Positions 7,369 to 15,693 of a DNA stretch of 64,000 bases are shown here, one piece after another. This stretch comes from Streptosporangium carneum (lineage in GTDB: Bacteria; Actinomycetota; Actinomycetes; Streptosporangiales; Streptosporangiaceae). The notes beneath the pieces were generated by a model that saw only the letters and a list, made by a program, of their open reading frames with translations, did not search any database and was not told the DNA's origin. Every line of letters starts with the position of its first letter. Within the stretch, counting starts at the first letter, position 1. The position numbers and the translations under genes were made by a program. Location: NCBI RefSeq assembly GCF_027922005.1, contig NZ_BSEV01000007.1:62001-126000 (forward strand). Reading direction: 5' to 3'.

Positions 7369-9785
7369 TCACCGAGATCACGACGCTACGTCCCGAGGAG
7401 TGCGAGCCGGTCCCGGACGCCGGGCTGGGGGCACTCGTCACCGAGCGCGGCAACCTGCCGTTGGAGAGCGTGGACGTGACCGCCGACCTCTCCGGGCTCG
7501 TCGCCGGAGTCAAGGTGGTCCAGATCTTCCGCAACCCGCACGACGTGGCGCTCGAGGCGACCTACGTCTTCCCGCTGCCCGACCGCGCCGCCGTCACCTC
7601 CTTCAGGATGGAGGCGGACGGACGGGTCATCGAGGGCGTGCTGAAGGAGCGCGGTCAGGCCAGGGCCGACTACGACCAGGCGATCTCGGAGGGCAGGCGG
7701 GCGGCGATCGCCGAGGAGGACCGTCCCGACGTCTTCACCATCAGGGTCGGCAACATCGTGCCCGGCGAGCGGGTCACCGTACGGCTCGTGCTCAACCAGC
7801 CGCTCCCCTACGAGGACGGCGCCGCCACCTTCCGCTTCCCGCTGGTCGTGGCCCCCCGCTACATCCCCGGCTCCCCGCTCGACGGCGAGCAGGCGGGCGA
7901 CGGCTGGGCTCCCGACACCGACGCGGTGCCCGACGCCTCCAGGATCACTCCCCCGGTGCTGCTGCCCGGCTTCCCCAACCCGGTGCGCCTGTCCCTGGCC
8001 GCCTCCGTCGACCCGGCGGGCCTGGAGCTGCGCGAGGTCCGCTCCAGCCTGCACGTGGTCCAGGAGGAGGGCGACACGGTGCGGCTGCGGCCGGGCGAGC
8101 GTCTGGACCGCGACTTCGTCCTGCGTCTGTCCTTCGACGCCTCCACCTCGCTGGCCCTGGCCCCCGACCTGGAGTCCGGCGGCGAGTCCGGCGAGCGGGA
8201 AGGGGCGGAGGGCACGTTCACGCTGACCGTCGTCCCCGACCCGGCCGAGGCCACGGCCAGGGCGAAGGACGTCGTGCTGGTGCTGGACCGCTCGGGCAGC
8301 ATGACCGGCTGGAAGATGGTCGCGGCCAGGCGCGCGGCGGCCCGCATCGTCGACACGCTCGTCGGCGGCGACCGGTTCGCCGTGCTCTCCTTCGACACCG
8401 TGGTCGAGCACCCGGAAGGACTCGGCGAGGGACTGTCCGAGGCGTCGGACCGCAACCGCTACCGCGCGGTCGAGCACCTGGCCCGGCTTGAGGCGCGCGG
8501 CGGCACCGAGATGCTGGACCCGCTGGAGCGGGCCGTGACGCTGCTCGGCACCCCCGCCGGCGACACCGCCGGGGACGACGGTGTCAGGGACCGCGTCCTG
8601 GTCCTCGTCACGGACGGCCAGGTCGGCAACGAGGACCAGATCCTGGAGCGGCTCGGCGCCAGGCTGGCCGGGGTGCGGGTGCACACGGTCGGCATCGACA
8701 GGGCGGTCAACGCCGGGTTCCTCGGCAGGCTGGCCGGGCTGGGCGCGGGGCGCTGCGAGCTGGTGGAGTCGGAGGACAGGCTCGACGAGGCGATGGAGCA
8801 CATCCACCGCAGGATCGGCTCCCCCCTGGTCACCGACCTGTCCGTCAAGGCGGACGGGCTCGACCTCGTCCCCGGCAGCGTCGGCCGCCTCGGCTCGATC
8901 TACCCGGGCGTGCCGCTCACCGTCCAGGGACGATACCGGGGAGCCCCCGGCGGGGCGCTGACCGTGCACGGGGTGGACCCGACCGGGCGGCCGTGGGAGC
9001 GGCGGGTCACCGGGACGCGGGTGGACAACCCGGCGGTGCGGGCGATCTGGGCGCGGGCCCGCCTGCGGACGCTGGAGGACCGCTACGCCGCGGGCGACCG
9101 GTCGCTCGAGGAGGAGATCGTCGAGGTCTCGCTGAGGTACGGCGTGCTGTGCAGGTTCACCGCGTTCGTCGCGGTCGACAGCGAGGTGGTCGCCGAGGGC
9201 GGCCCCGGGCACCGGGTGATCCAGCCGGTCGAGCTGCCCAGCGGCTGGGAGACCCCGGTCGTCACGGCGGCGCCGATGATGCTGACCGGGATGGCCCAGG
9301 CGGCCCCCATGAGTCTCCCCGCGCCCGCCCCTCCCATGAGCGCTCCGGGAGCCGCGCCGAAGTTCGCCGCGAGGGCGGGGGGCGGCGTGCCGGAGAGCTT
9401 CGCGGGAGGCCCGGCAGGAGGACCCGTGGGGGGAGGCGCGCCCGGCGGCGGCTTCGCCCCGCGTGCCGCGATGCCGCCCCGCCCCGCGCCGGCGGGAGCG
9501 CCCGGCGCGCAGCCGCAGGAGGCGCTCAGGACCCAGCTCGGCGAGGAGCTGCGACGGCTGCGCGCGGCGGAGTCGCTGCCCGCCGCCGACCGGCTGCGCT
9601 ACCTGGAGGATCTGGGCAGCAGGCTCGCGGCGCTGGCCGTCTATCTGGGCGGCCACGCGGAGCTCACGGCCCTGGCCGCCGCCCTGCAGACGGGCGGTGA
9701 GCTGGACGTCCTGTGGCGCAGGGCCGCCGAGGGGCTGGAGTCTCTCAGCCGGGCGGGAAGGCGTCGCCCGTTCTGGAAGCGATAA
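7365..9785 (+). CDS. VIT and von Willebrand A domain protein
   Basis: This 806-residue protein starts with a VIT domain (about 10-140, with VKVVQIFRNPHDVALEATYVFPLP). It continues with a von Willebrand A domain whose metal-ion site is DRSGS at 308-312, then a Pro/Gly/Met-rich segment (about 640-715) and a helical C-terminus. No signal peptide is seen, so a cytoplasmic scaffold or protein-binding role is likely. The frame is open upstream to 6564, but the start at ATG 7365 is set by a GGAAGGGA ribosome site and the four-base overlap with the MerR-like gene. Such proteins resemble the heavy chains of animal inter-alpha-trypsin inhibitors. The bacterial function is not established. Confidence 0.88.
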   Translation: MITEITTLRPEECEPVPDAGLGALVTERGNLPLESVDVTADLSGLVAGVKVVQIFRNPHDVALEATYVFPLPDRAAVTSFRMEADGRVIEGVLKERGQARADYDQAISEGRRAAIAEEDRPDVFTIRVGNIVPGERVTVRLVLNQPLPYEDGAATFRFPLVVAPRYIPGSPLDGEQAGDGWAPDTDAVPDASRITPPVLLPGFPNPVRLSLAASVDPAGLELREVRSSLHVVQEEGDTVRLRPGERLDRDFVLRLSFDASTSLALAPDLESGGESGEREGAEGTFTLTVVPDPAEATARAKDVVLVLDRSGSMTGWKMVAARRAAARIVDTLVGGDRFAVLSFDTVVEHPEGLGEGLSEASDRNRYRAVEHLARLEARGGTEMLDPLERAVTLLGTPAGDTAGDDGVRDRVLVLVTDGQVGNEDQILERLGARLAGVRVHTVGIDRAVNAGFLGRLAGLGAGRCELVESEDRLDEAMEHIHRRIGSPLVTDLSVKADGLDLVPGSVGRLGSIYPGVPLTVQGRYRGAPGGALTVHGVDPTGRPWERRVTGTRVDNPAVRAIWARARLRTLEDRYAAGDRSLEEEIVEVSLRYGVLCRFTAFVAVDSEVVAEGGPGHRVIQPVELPSGWETPVVTAAPMMLTGMAQAAPMSLPAPAPPMSAPGAAPKFAARAGGGVPESFAGGPAGGPVGGGAPGGGFAPRAAMPPRPAPAGAPGAQPQEALRTQLGEELRRLRAAESLPAADRLRYLEDLGSRLAALAVYLGGHAELTALAAALQTGGELDVLWRRAAEGLESLSRAGRRRPFWKR

Positions 9786-9848
9786 CTACTTACCATAACA
9801 GTCAAGAGATTCCACAAAATCGCAGGTCGCGTTGGCTAAAGTTCCCGC

Positions 9849-11480
9849 GTGACCAGCCCGATTTTTGCCCTCTGTGATGAGTATGTCTCCCGCTCGGCGG
9901 CGCTCGATCCGATCGCCGCCGGAGCGGCGGGCATCGCCGTCGAATTCTCCCCGGCCACAGACTACGGTCCTGACGGCCACGCCGCCCGAGCCGCTCTGAT
10001 CAGCGAGACCCTGGGAAGGCTCGCCTCCCTGGAACCGCTGGGCGAGACGGACCTGCGCGCCGCGACCCACCTGCGCGAACGCCTCGAGGCCGAGCTCGCC
10101 TGGCACGAGATCGGCGAGCCGCTCCGCGCGGTGCAGGCGCCGTTCGGGCTTCTCAGCGAAGTGCGCGACAGCGTGGACCTGCTGCCGCATGGCGACGACG
10201 ACGAGTGGCGTGACGTGGCGGCCCGGCTGGCGGCGGTGCCCGTGATGCTGGACGGCTGGCGGACGAGCCTCAAGAACGGCCTGGACTCGGGGCTGCGGGC
10301 GGCCCGCCGCCAGGCGCTGGAGTCGGCGGTCCAGGCCGACCTCCTGGCGAGCGGAGGCACCCACGAGGCCCTCGTGGCCCGTTACGGCGAAGGGCCGGTG
10401 CGGAGCGACCTGGCCAAGGGCGCGGCCGCCGCGCACGCCGCCTACGCCGAGGTCGCCCGCTACCTGCGCGAGGAGTACGCCCCCGCCGCCGCGGAGGCCG
10501 ACGCCGTGGGCGCGGAGCGTTACGCGGTGGCCGCCAGGCTCAACCTGGGCGCCGACATCGACCTGGTGGACGCCTACGAGTGGGGCTGGGCCGAGCTGGA
10601 GCGCATCGAGGCGGAGCTGATCGCCGAGGCGGACCAGGTGAAGGCGGGCGCCTCGGTGGAGGAGGCGACGGAGATCCTCAACGAGAGCCAGTACGTCGAG
10701 GGGCTCGACGCCTATCGGGGCTGGCTGCAGGAGCGCCACGACCAGGCGGTCGAGCGGTTGCACGGCACTCACTTCGACATCGCCGAGCCGCTGCGCCGGG
10801 TGGACGTCACGCTGGCCGTCGGCTCGACCTCGGGCTCGGCCTACTACACCTCGCCGAGTGAGGACCTGTCCCGTCCGGGACGCACCTGGTGGCCCGTCGG
10901 CAACGGCAGGAACCGCTTCGAGATCTGGCCCGAGCTGACCACGGTCTTCCACGAGGGCGTTCCCGGGCACCACCTCCAGTTCGGCGCGACCCGCGTGGCC
11001 GGGGACGGCCTGTCACGCTTCGGCAAGATCTCCTGGGTGAGCGGTCACGGCGAGGGCTGGGCGCTGTACGCCGAACGGCTGGCCGACGAGCTCGGCTGGT
11101 TCACCGATCCCGGCACCCGGCTGGGCATGCTCGGCGGGTCGGCCCTGCGTGCGGCCAGGGTGGTCATCGACATCGGCGTCCACCTGGACCTTCCGCTCCC
11201 GACAGGGGGCAGGTGGACCTTCGACAAGGCGTGCGAGGTGTTGCGCGACCGGGGCCGCTGTGAGCCGCACCGGGTCCACGCCGAGGTCGTCCGCTACTTC
11301 GGCTGGCCGGGGCAGGCGATCTCCTACAAACTCGGCGAGCGGGCCTGGCTCGCCGCGCGGGACGAGGCGAGGCTGCGTCTGGGCGCGGGCTTCGACCTGC
11401 GCCGCTGGCACACCGCCGCCCTTGAGCTCGGCCCGGTCGGACTGTCCGGCCTGGCCGAGGCCCTGCGCCGGATCGGCTGA
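9849..11480 (+). CDS. DUF885 family protein, probable metal-dependent peptidase
   Basis: This 543-residue DUF885 protein has the metal-binding signature HEGVPGHH at residues 368-375, followed by SGHGEGWALYAERLADELG and a C-terminal GQAISYKLGE segment, as in the family. The HExxxGHH arrangement suggests a zinc peptidase-like active site. No signal peptide is present. The GTG start lies six bases after a TAAAGT -10-like box with no ribosome site, so a leaderless transcript is plausible. Substrate unknown. Confidence 0.88.
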   Translation: MTSPIFALCDEYVSRSAALDPIAAGAAGIAVEFSPATDYGPDGHAARAALISETLGRLASLEPLGETDLRAATHLRERLEAELAWHEIGEPLRAVQAPFGLLSEVRDSVDLLPHGDDDEWRDVAARLAAVPVMLDGWRTSLKNGLDSGLRAARRQALESAVQADLLASGGTHEALVARYGEGPVRSDLAKGAAAAHAAYAEVARYLREEYAPAAAEADAVGAERYAVAARLNLGADIDLVDAYEWGWAELERIEAELIAEADQVKAGASVEEATEILNESQYVEGLDAYRGWLQERHDQAVERLHGTHFDIAEPLRRVDVTLAVGSTSGSAYYTSPSEDLSRPGRTWWPVGNGRNRFEIWPELTTVFHEGVPGHHLQFGATRVAGDGLSRFGKISWVSGHGEGWALYAERLADELGWFTDPGTRLGMLGGSALRAARVVIDIGVHLDLPLPTGGRWTFDKACEVLRDRGRCEPHRVHAEVVRYFGWPGQAISYKLGERAWLAARDEARLRLGAGFDLRRWHTAALELGPVGLSGLAEALRRIG

Positions 11481-11489
11481 TCCGGTTGT

Positions 11490-11625
11490 CGCGCGGCGGG
11501 CCCGGCTCTCCCGCCGCGCGGCAGGTCCCCCTCCCCATCACCGGATCGCGTCCCCTAGGGCTGGGCGGGCTCGCATCCCGCCCGCCCGGCGACCGGCCCG
11601 CTTCCCCGCCCGGCCGGTCGCCGGG
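11490..11625 (+). terminator. Two tandem hairpins after the DUF885 gene
   Basis: CGCGCGGCGGG (11490-11500) pairs with 11510-11520 in an 11-bp perfect stem starting ten bases after the stop codon. A second perfect 14-bp stem pairs 11585-11598 with 11612-11625. The first is the likely terminator. The second may isolate the peptide gene downstream. No T run follows. Confidence 0.55.
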
Positions 11626-11679
11626 AGTCCCCGGCCGGAGACGCCGGAGGCGTAGCCCCGACCGGAGCCCTTCTCAGTT

Positions 11680-11752
11680 GCAAGTGAGGCTCCAGAGACG
11701 CAAGTGAGCCCCCAGGTAGGCGCAAGCGGCCTCCAAGTTGGAGCTCCTACCT
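11680..11752 (+). promoter_or_regulatory. Direct repeats and nested palindromes upstream of the peptide gene
   Basis: Three related direct repeats beginning GCAAG start at 11680, 11700 and 11722. The first two share GCAAGTGAG; the third is GCAAGCGGC. Spacings of 20 and 22 bp are about two helical turns. They lead into a perfect palindrome CTCCAA-G-TTGGAG (11731-11743) flanked by a longer inverted pair AGGTAGG (11714-11720) and CCTACCT (11746-11752). This looks like an activator and operator region. No single strong promoter is obvious. Confidence 0.5.
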
Positions 11753-11832
11753 TGATCCGTGTAAGCAGGCCGCCGCCCCACGGCGGCCGGGGGGATCGAT
11801 CATCGCCGCGAGAGCGGCCGAAAGGAACCGAC

Positions 11833-11976
11833 ATGTCCAAGATCAACATCGACGACATCCCGTTCGAGGGCGCCGAGCTGTCCGAGGCCGAGCTGGGCGA
11901 GGTGTCCGGTGGCCGGATGAGCGTCTCCTGGACGATCGGCGGCAAGCCCGCCGAGTGGGTGGGCACCAACAACTAG
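11833..11976 (+). CDS. Small double-glycine leader peptide, candidate RiPP precursor
   Basis: This is a 47-residue peptide. Residues 1-27 are acidic and end in ELSEAELGEVSGG, the double-glycine leader pattern cut by C39-type peptidase transporters. The remaining 20 residues, RMSVSWTIGGKPAEWVGTNN, form a short core with two Trp, two Ser, two Thr and no Cys, so a lanthionine product is excluded. AAAGGAA sits five to six bases before the ATG. The open frame extends upstream to 11704 but lacks any ribosome site there. No modifying enzyme, transporter or immunity gene lies nearby, so it is an orphan. Function is inferred only from the leader. Confidence 0.72.
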   Translation: MSKINIDDIPFEGAELSEAELGEVSGGRMSVSWTIGGKPAEWVGTNN

Positions 11977-12013
11977 GCCTGATCGACCGGCGTCGCCCGG
12001 TCGGACCTGATCG

Positions 12014-12057
12014 AAGTCGCCCGTGCGGTCTGCCTTCCCGGCCCGCACGGGCGACTT
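12014..12057 (+). terminator. Hairpin terminator after the peptide gene
   Basis: A perfect 15-bp stem, AAGTCGCCCGTGCGG (12014-12028) against its complement (12043-12057), has a 14-base loop. It begins 38 bases after the peptide stop codon, which supports the peptide gene being transcribed as its own unit. Confidence 0.75.
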
Positions 12058-12110
12058 CTCGTTGGGACACGGACGACTTCTCGCGGAGAACGGGCGGCTT
12101 CTCGCTGAGA
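12055..12110. repeat. Three imperfect 21-22-bp repeats
   Basis: CTTCTCG recurs at 12055, 12077 and 12098, each followed by a related G-rich/GAACGG segment. The first copy overlaps the 3' arm of the terminator hairpin. No coding role is apparent. Confidence 0.5.
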
Positions 12111-12148
12111 ACGGAACCGCGTGCTCGCGAAGGGCGGGGAAGAGCCAA

Positions 12149-12238
12149 GACGTCCGGTCGCCGCCCCCACATAGGCAAGTCGTCCAGTCGCGGCGCCCAT
12201 GCAGGCAGGTCGTCCGGTCGCGGCGCCCGCGTAGGGTG
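12149..12238. repeat. Three tandem 30-bp repeats directly before mmuM
   Basis: Three abutting 30-bp units lie at 12149-12178, 12179-12208 and 12209-12238, each containing a G-CGTCC-GTCGC-GC core. The last ends five bases before ATG 12244, so the array occupies the whole promoter and ribosome-site region of the next gene. Confidence 0.75.
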
Positions 12239-12243
12239 GCAGG

Positions 12244-13107
12244 ATGGTGATTCTGGACGGCGGGCTGGCCACGCATCTGGAGGCGCTCGGCGCGGACCTG
12301 AGCGACGATCTCTGGTCGGCGCGGCTTCTGCTGGAGGACCCTTCGGTGATCCGCAAGGCGCACCTCGACTACTTCGCCGCCGGGGCCCAGGTGGCGACCA
12401 CGGCCAGCTACCAGGCGAGCATCCCGGCGTTCACCCGCCGGGGGCTGGACGCGGACGAGGCCGAGGAGCTGATCCTGCTGTCGGTCCGCCTGGCAGCCGA
12501 GGCGAGAGACTCCCACGGCGAGGGCACGGTGGCCGCCAGCGTCGGACCGTACGGCGCCTACCTGGCCAACGGCGCCGAGTACACCGGCGACTACGACCTC
12601 GACGAGGACGGTCTGGTCGCCTGGCACAGGGACCGCTGGCACATCCTGGCGGGCAGCGGGGCCGATCTGCTCGCCTGCGAGACCGTCCCGTCCTACCCGG
12701 AGGCGCGGGCGCTGAGGCGGCTGCTCGCCGAGACGCCGGGAACGCGGGCGTGGGTGAGCTTCTCCTGCCGCGACGGGGAGCGGATCAGCGACGGCACCCC
12801 GCTCAGTGAGGCCGCCGCGCTGTTCGCCGACCATCCGCAGGTGATCGCGGTCGGCGTCAACTGCACCGCGCCGCGCCACATCCCCGACCTCATCGGCCGG
12901 ATCAAGGGCAAGCCCGTCGTGGTCTACCCCAACTCCGGCGAGACCTGGGACGCCGAGGAGCGCCGCTGGCACGGTCTGGCCGACCCCGTCGAGTACGGCG
13001 CGGCGGCGGCCGGATGGCACGCGGCGGGCGCAGCCCTCGTCGGCGGCTGCTGCCGCACCACCCCCGAGCACATCCGTCAGATCCGCGAGCACCTGACCAC
13101 GGCCTAG
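12244..13107 (+). CDS. mmuM: Homocysteine S-methyltransferase
   Basis: This 287-residue protein would transfer a methyl group from S-methylmethionine (or SAM) to homocysteine, giving methionine. It contains the zinc-binding cysteines of the family in GVNC (about 206) and GGCC (about 270-271), plus LDGGLATHLEALG at the start and GPYGAYLANGAEYTGDY. The length matches MmuM rather than cobalamin-dependent MetH. There is no clear Shine-Dalgarno; the upstream bases are the end of a 30-bp repeat array. It stands alone and converges on the urease operon. Confidence 0.9.
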   Translation: MVILDGGLATHLEALGADLSDDLWSARLLLEDPSVIRKAHLDYFAAGAQVATTASYQASIPAFTRRGLDADEAEELILLSVRLAAEARDSHGEGTVAASVGPYGAYLANGAEYTGDYDLDEDGLVAWHRDRWHILAGSGADLLACETVPSYPEARALRRLLAETPGTRAWVSFSCRDGERISDGTPLSEAAALFADHPQVIAVGVNCTAPRHIPDLIGRIKGKPVVVYPNSGETWDAEERRWHGLADPVEYGAAAAGWHAAGAALVGGCCRTTPEHIRQIREHLTTA

Positions 13108-13145
13108 GGAAGAGAACCGGAAAAGACCCCGGGGTCGTGGAGACG

Positions 13146-14261
13146 TCACGGTCTGCGGCGGGCGGGGACCGGGGCTCCGACGAGGAGGCGGCGGACGGCG
13201 TCCCAGGCGCCGCGGAGCGCCGCCTCGACCTCGGGTGACTCCTCCCCCAGGATGCGCACCCAGGCTCCCGAGTCGTGCGGGAGCACGCTGGCTCCGGCAC
13301 GCAGGCGTCCCGGGGTCCGCGCGGTCAGGGGGGTCAGCGCCTCGTGCAGGGTGTCGGCCAGCACGGGGGCGGGAACCGCGCCGGTCACCACGAACAGCGT
13401 GCCCATCACCCCGAAGCCGCCGAGGACCGCCGGGCCCGTCACGCCGCCTTCCGCGGGCACCAGCCGCACGGTGTCGACGAAGACCGTCTTCCCGTCCGGG
13501 CGGCTGACCTCCAGGTCGGAGCAGTACGCGTCATAGTCGTTGCGCTCCCCTCTGGCGAGGCGCCCGGCGAGCATGCTGTCACCCAGCACGACCGTGGCGG
13601 AAGGGTCGGCGACGAGCCGGACGCGCTGGTAGAACCGGGAGCGCGCGAACGGGATCGTCGCGTGCGGGATGTACTCCACGTAGCTTTCCCGGCCCGCCGT
13701 GAGGGTGACGAGCTGGGTGGCGTGGTCCTGCTCCATCTTGTAGATCTTGGTGGCGGCCTGGGTGGTGAGGTTCACCTCCGTTCCTGGACCGCAGGTGAGG
13801 TCCATGCGGTAGCGGTCCCCCTGGACGACGCCTCCGCCGGACGTCATCAGCGTGACGTAGGCCGTCCCGGGACGGCGCTCGTCGTAGTAGAGCGGCCGCA
13901 TGATCTGCAGCGGGCTCTTCTGGTAGTGGCCGGTCAGCTCGGTCCGCCGCTCCGTCCGGGCGAACTCCAGCTCCAGCACCCCCACCTTGCCCGGGCTTCC
14001 CACCGGCAGCATGTCCGCGGCCCCGGCGTGACCGGTCACGGCCTCGGGAATCCCGTCGATCGTGTAGCGGCCGGGGGCCAGCCGGTCCACGGGGACGCCG
14101 GGGCCCGTCGTGCCCGCTGGTTCCTGCGCGATCGGAAGACCCCTCCGGCCCGCGGATCCCGCCGCGTTCACGGGCGTCGTCTCCGGCACGGCCCCCGCCC
14201 CGTTCACGGGCGCCCTCGCCGACACGGCCCTCACCAGGTTCACGGATGTCCTCTCCGGCAC
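13146..14261 (-). CDS. ureD: Urease accessory protein UreD
   Basis: UreD is the scaffold that docks on apo-urease with UreF and UreG for nickel insertion. Family segments are clear: KVGVLELEF, LTGHYQKSPLQIMRPLYYD, LTTQAATKIYKMEQDHATQLV and ARGERNDYDAYCSDL. The open frame gives 371 residues. Relatives are nearer 280-300, so the true start may be an internal codon such as ATG 14012. The extra N-terminus is encoded by 36-bp tandem DNA repeats and reads as 12-residue repeats with a PVN core. It is the last gene of the urease operon. Confidence 0.92.
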   Translation of the reverse strand: MPERTSVNLVRAVSARAPVNGAGAVPETTPVNAAGSAGRRGLPIAQEPAGTTGPGVPVDRLAPGRYTIDGIPEAVTGHAGAADMLPVGSPGKVGVLELEFARTERRTELTGHYQKSPLQIMRPLYYDERRPGTAYVTLMTSGGGVVQGDRYRMDLTCGPGTEVNLTTQAATKIYKMEQDHATQLVTLTAGRESYVEYIPHATIPFARSRFYQRVRLVADPSATVVLGDSMLAGRLARGERNDYDAYCSDLEVSRPDGKTVFVDTVRLVPAEGGVTGPAVLGGFGVMGTLFVVTGAVPAPVLADTLHEALTPLTARTPGRLRAGASVLPHDSGAWVRILGEESPEVEAALRGAWDAVRRLLVGAPVPARRRP

Positions 14262-14307
14262 GACCCCACCCCGTTCACAGGTCCTTCCGATACGACCCTC
14301 ACCGGCT
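14166..14307. repeat. 36-bp tandem repeats at the ureG-ureD junction
   Basis: GTTCAC units begin at 14166, 14202, 14238 and 14273, spaced 36, 36 and 35 bp, with a degenerate fifth copy near 14304. If ureD starts at 14261 the first copies encode 12-residue repeats in frame; otherwise they are the ureG-ureD spacer. Confidence 0.8.
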
Positions 14308-14339
14308 TCGCGGGGGCCTCTCGCGCCCCCGTCCGGTCC

Positions 14340-14969
14340 CTATCTCGGCGAGGGACACCTCACGTCCCCGCGCACCTCGATGAAGTCGGCGACCTCGGCC
14401 ACCCCCGTGCCGGTCAGGCAGTCGGTGAGCAGGACCGGCCTGTCTCCGCGCACGGCGTGGGCGTCGCGCTCCATCACCGACAGGTCGGTGCGGACGTACT
14501 TCGCGATGTCGATCTTGTTGATCACGAGCAGGTCGGAGTCGGTGATGCCCGGGCCGCGCTTGCGCGGCATCTTCTCGCCCTCGGCCGTGTCGAGCACGAA
14601 GATGTAGGTGTCGGCCAGCGCCGGGCTGAAGGTGAGCGTCAGGTTGTCCCCACCGCTCTCGAACAGCAGGATGTCGGTGTCGGGGAACTTGTCGAGCATC
14701 TCCGCGCCGGCGGCGAGGTTCATCGTGGGGTCGTCCCTGACCGCGGTGTGCGGGCAGGCCCCGGTCTCCACGCCGACCACGCGCCGCGGGTCGAGAACCC
14801 CGGCCAGCGAGCGGCGGACGTGCTGGGCGTCCTCCTGGGTGTAGATGTCGTTGGTGACGACGCCCGGCGTGTGCCCCCGCTCGATCAGCAGCGGCACCAG
14901 GGCCTCGATCAGCGCCGTCTTGCCGGAGCCGACGGGGCCCCCGATGCCCACCTTCAGTACGTTCTCCAT
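14340..14969 (-). CDS. ureG: Urease accessory GTPase UreG
   Basis: This 209-residue SIMIBI GTPase delivers nickel to urease. The P-loop GPVGSGKT is at 11-18, the nickel/zinc-binding CPH motif at 72-74 (ETGACPH), ESGGDNL follows, and NKID gives guanine specificity. It lacks the His-rich N-terminus seen in some UreG proteins. Nickel storage may instead lie with the His-tailed protein encoded between ureA and ureB. It lies between ureF and ureD. Confidence 0.96.
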   Translation of the reverse strand: MENVLKVGIGGPVGSGKTALIEALVPLLIERGHTPGVVTNDIYTQEDAQHVRRSLAGVLDPRRVVGVETGACPHTAVRDDPTMNLAAGAEMLDKFPDTDILLFESGGDNLTLTFSPALADTYIFVLDTAEGEKMPRKRGPGITDSDLLVINKIDIAKYVRTDLSVMERDAHAVRGDRPVLLTDCLTGTGVAEVADFIEVRGDVRCPSPR

Positions 14970-14996
14970 CGCGGTCCCTTCGGTCCGGTGACGGGG

Positions 14997-15686
14997 TCAG
15001 GTCGTGAAGAGGCGCGCGGACGCCCGCTCGTGCGCGGCCGAGACGGTGTCGGCGAGGGGCACGGAGCCGTGGACGTCGTCCGGGCTCCTGGCCGCGAGGG
15101 CGATCGCCGCGGCGCGCGCGATCTCGGGGTGCGCGCCGTACAGGATCTCCTGGGCCCGCCGGAAGTCCACCCTGCCCAGCCGTACGGCCGCGCCGGTCCA
15201 GCTGGCGGCGAAGGCGTACAGGTCCCCGGCGACCGCCTGCGCCTCGGACACGCCGAGGGTCGCGTGGAGCGCGCCGACCACGACGGCGTGGTTGCCCGGC
15301 GTGGCCCTCTCCCGCACCAGGGCCGCCAGCCTCTCCACTGCCGGCCCCCCGAAGACGCGGCCCGCCGTCTCCAGGACCTGCCGGCCCGTCCGGGTCGCGG
15401 CGACCCGCAGCTCGTGGTTGAGCTTGACGGCGTGCAGCCGCCGATCCGCCGCGACCAGCAGGTCCCAGTCCCCGCCGGTCACCGCGCGGTGCGCGAGCAC
15501 CAGCGCCGTCGCGTCGCCGGGGCCGACGGAGTGGCGGAGCAGGTCGGCCAGCAGGCCCGGCAGGTCGGCGGGAGCGGCCAGGCCCGTCTGGACGTAGCCC
15601 TCGAGGCCGTGCGACAGCGTGTACAGACCGCTCGGGAAGGCCGAGTCGGTCAGCTGGAGCTGGGCCAGCAGCGAGGCGAGCTTCAC
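14997..15686 (-). CDS. ureF: Urease accessory protein UreF
   Basis: This 229-residue all-helical accessory protein bridges UreD and UreG and gates GTP hydrolysis. Family landmarks are LLAQLQLTDSAFPSGLYTLS at the N-terminus, then SHGLEGYVQTG and a C-terminal RAAAIALAARSPDD. It starts eight bases after the ureC stop, so it is co-translated with ureC. Confidence 0.92.
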   Translation of the reverse strand: MKLASLLAQLQLTDSAFPSGLYTLSHGLEGYVQTGLAAPADLPGLLADLLRHSVGPGDATALVLAHRAVTGGDWDLLVAADRRLHAVKLNHELRVAATRTGRQVLETAGRVFGGPAVERLAALVRERATPGNHAVVVGALHATLGVSEAQAVAGDLYAFAASWTGAAVRLGRVDFRRAQEILYGAHPEIARAAAIALAARSPDDVHGSVPLADTVSAAHERASARLFTT

Positions 15687-15693
15687 CGCGGCC

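Noticed and set aside
7861..9780. VIT-VWA gene as part of a MoxR/VWA chaperone or tellurite-resistance cluster.
   Set aside because: No AAA+ MoxR ATPase or Ter gene is adjacent. Only a MerR-type regulator is linked.
11833..11976. Lanthipeptide precursor.
   Set aside because: The core has no cysteine and no LanM/LanB/LanC-like gene is nearby.
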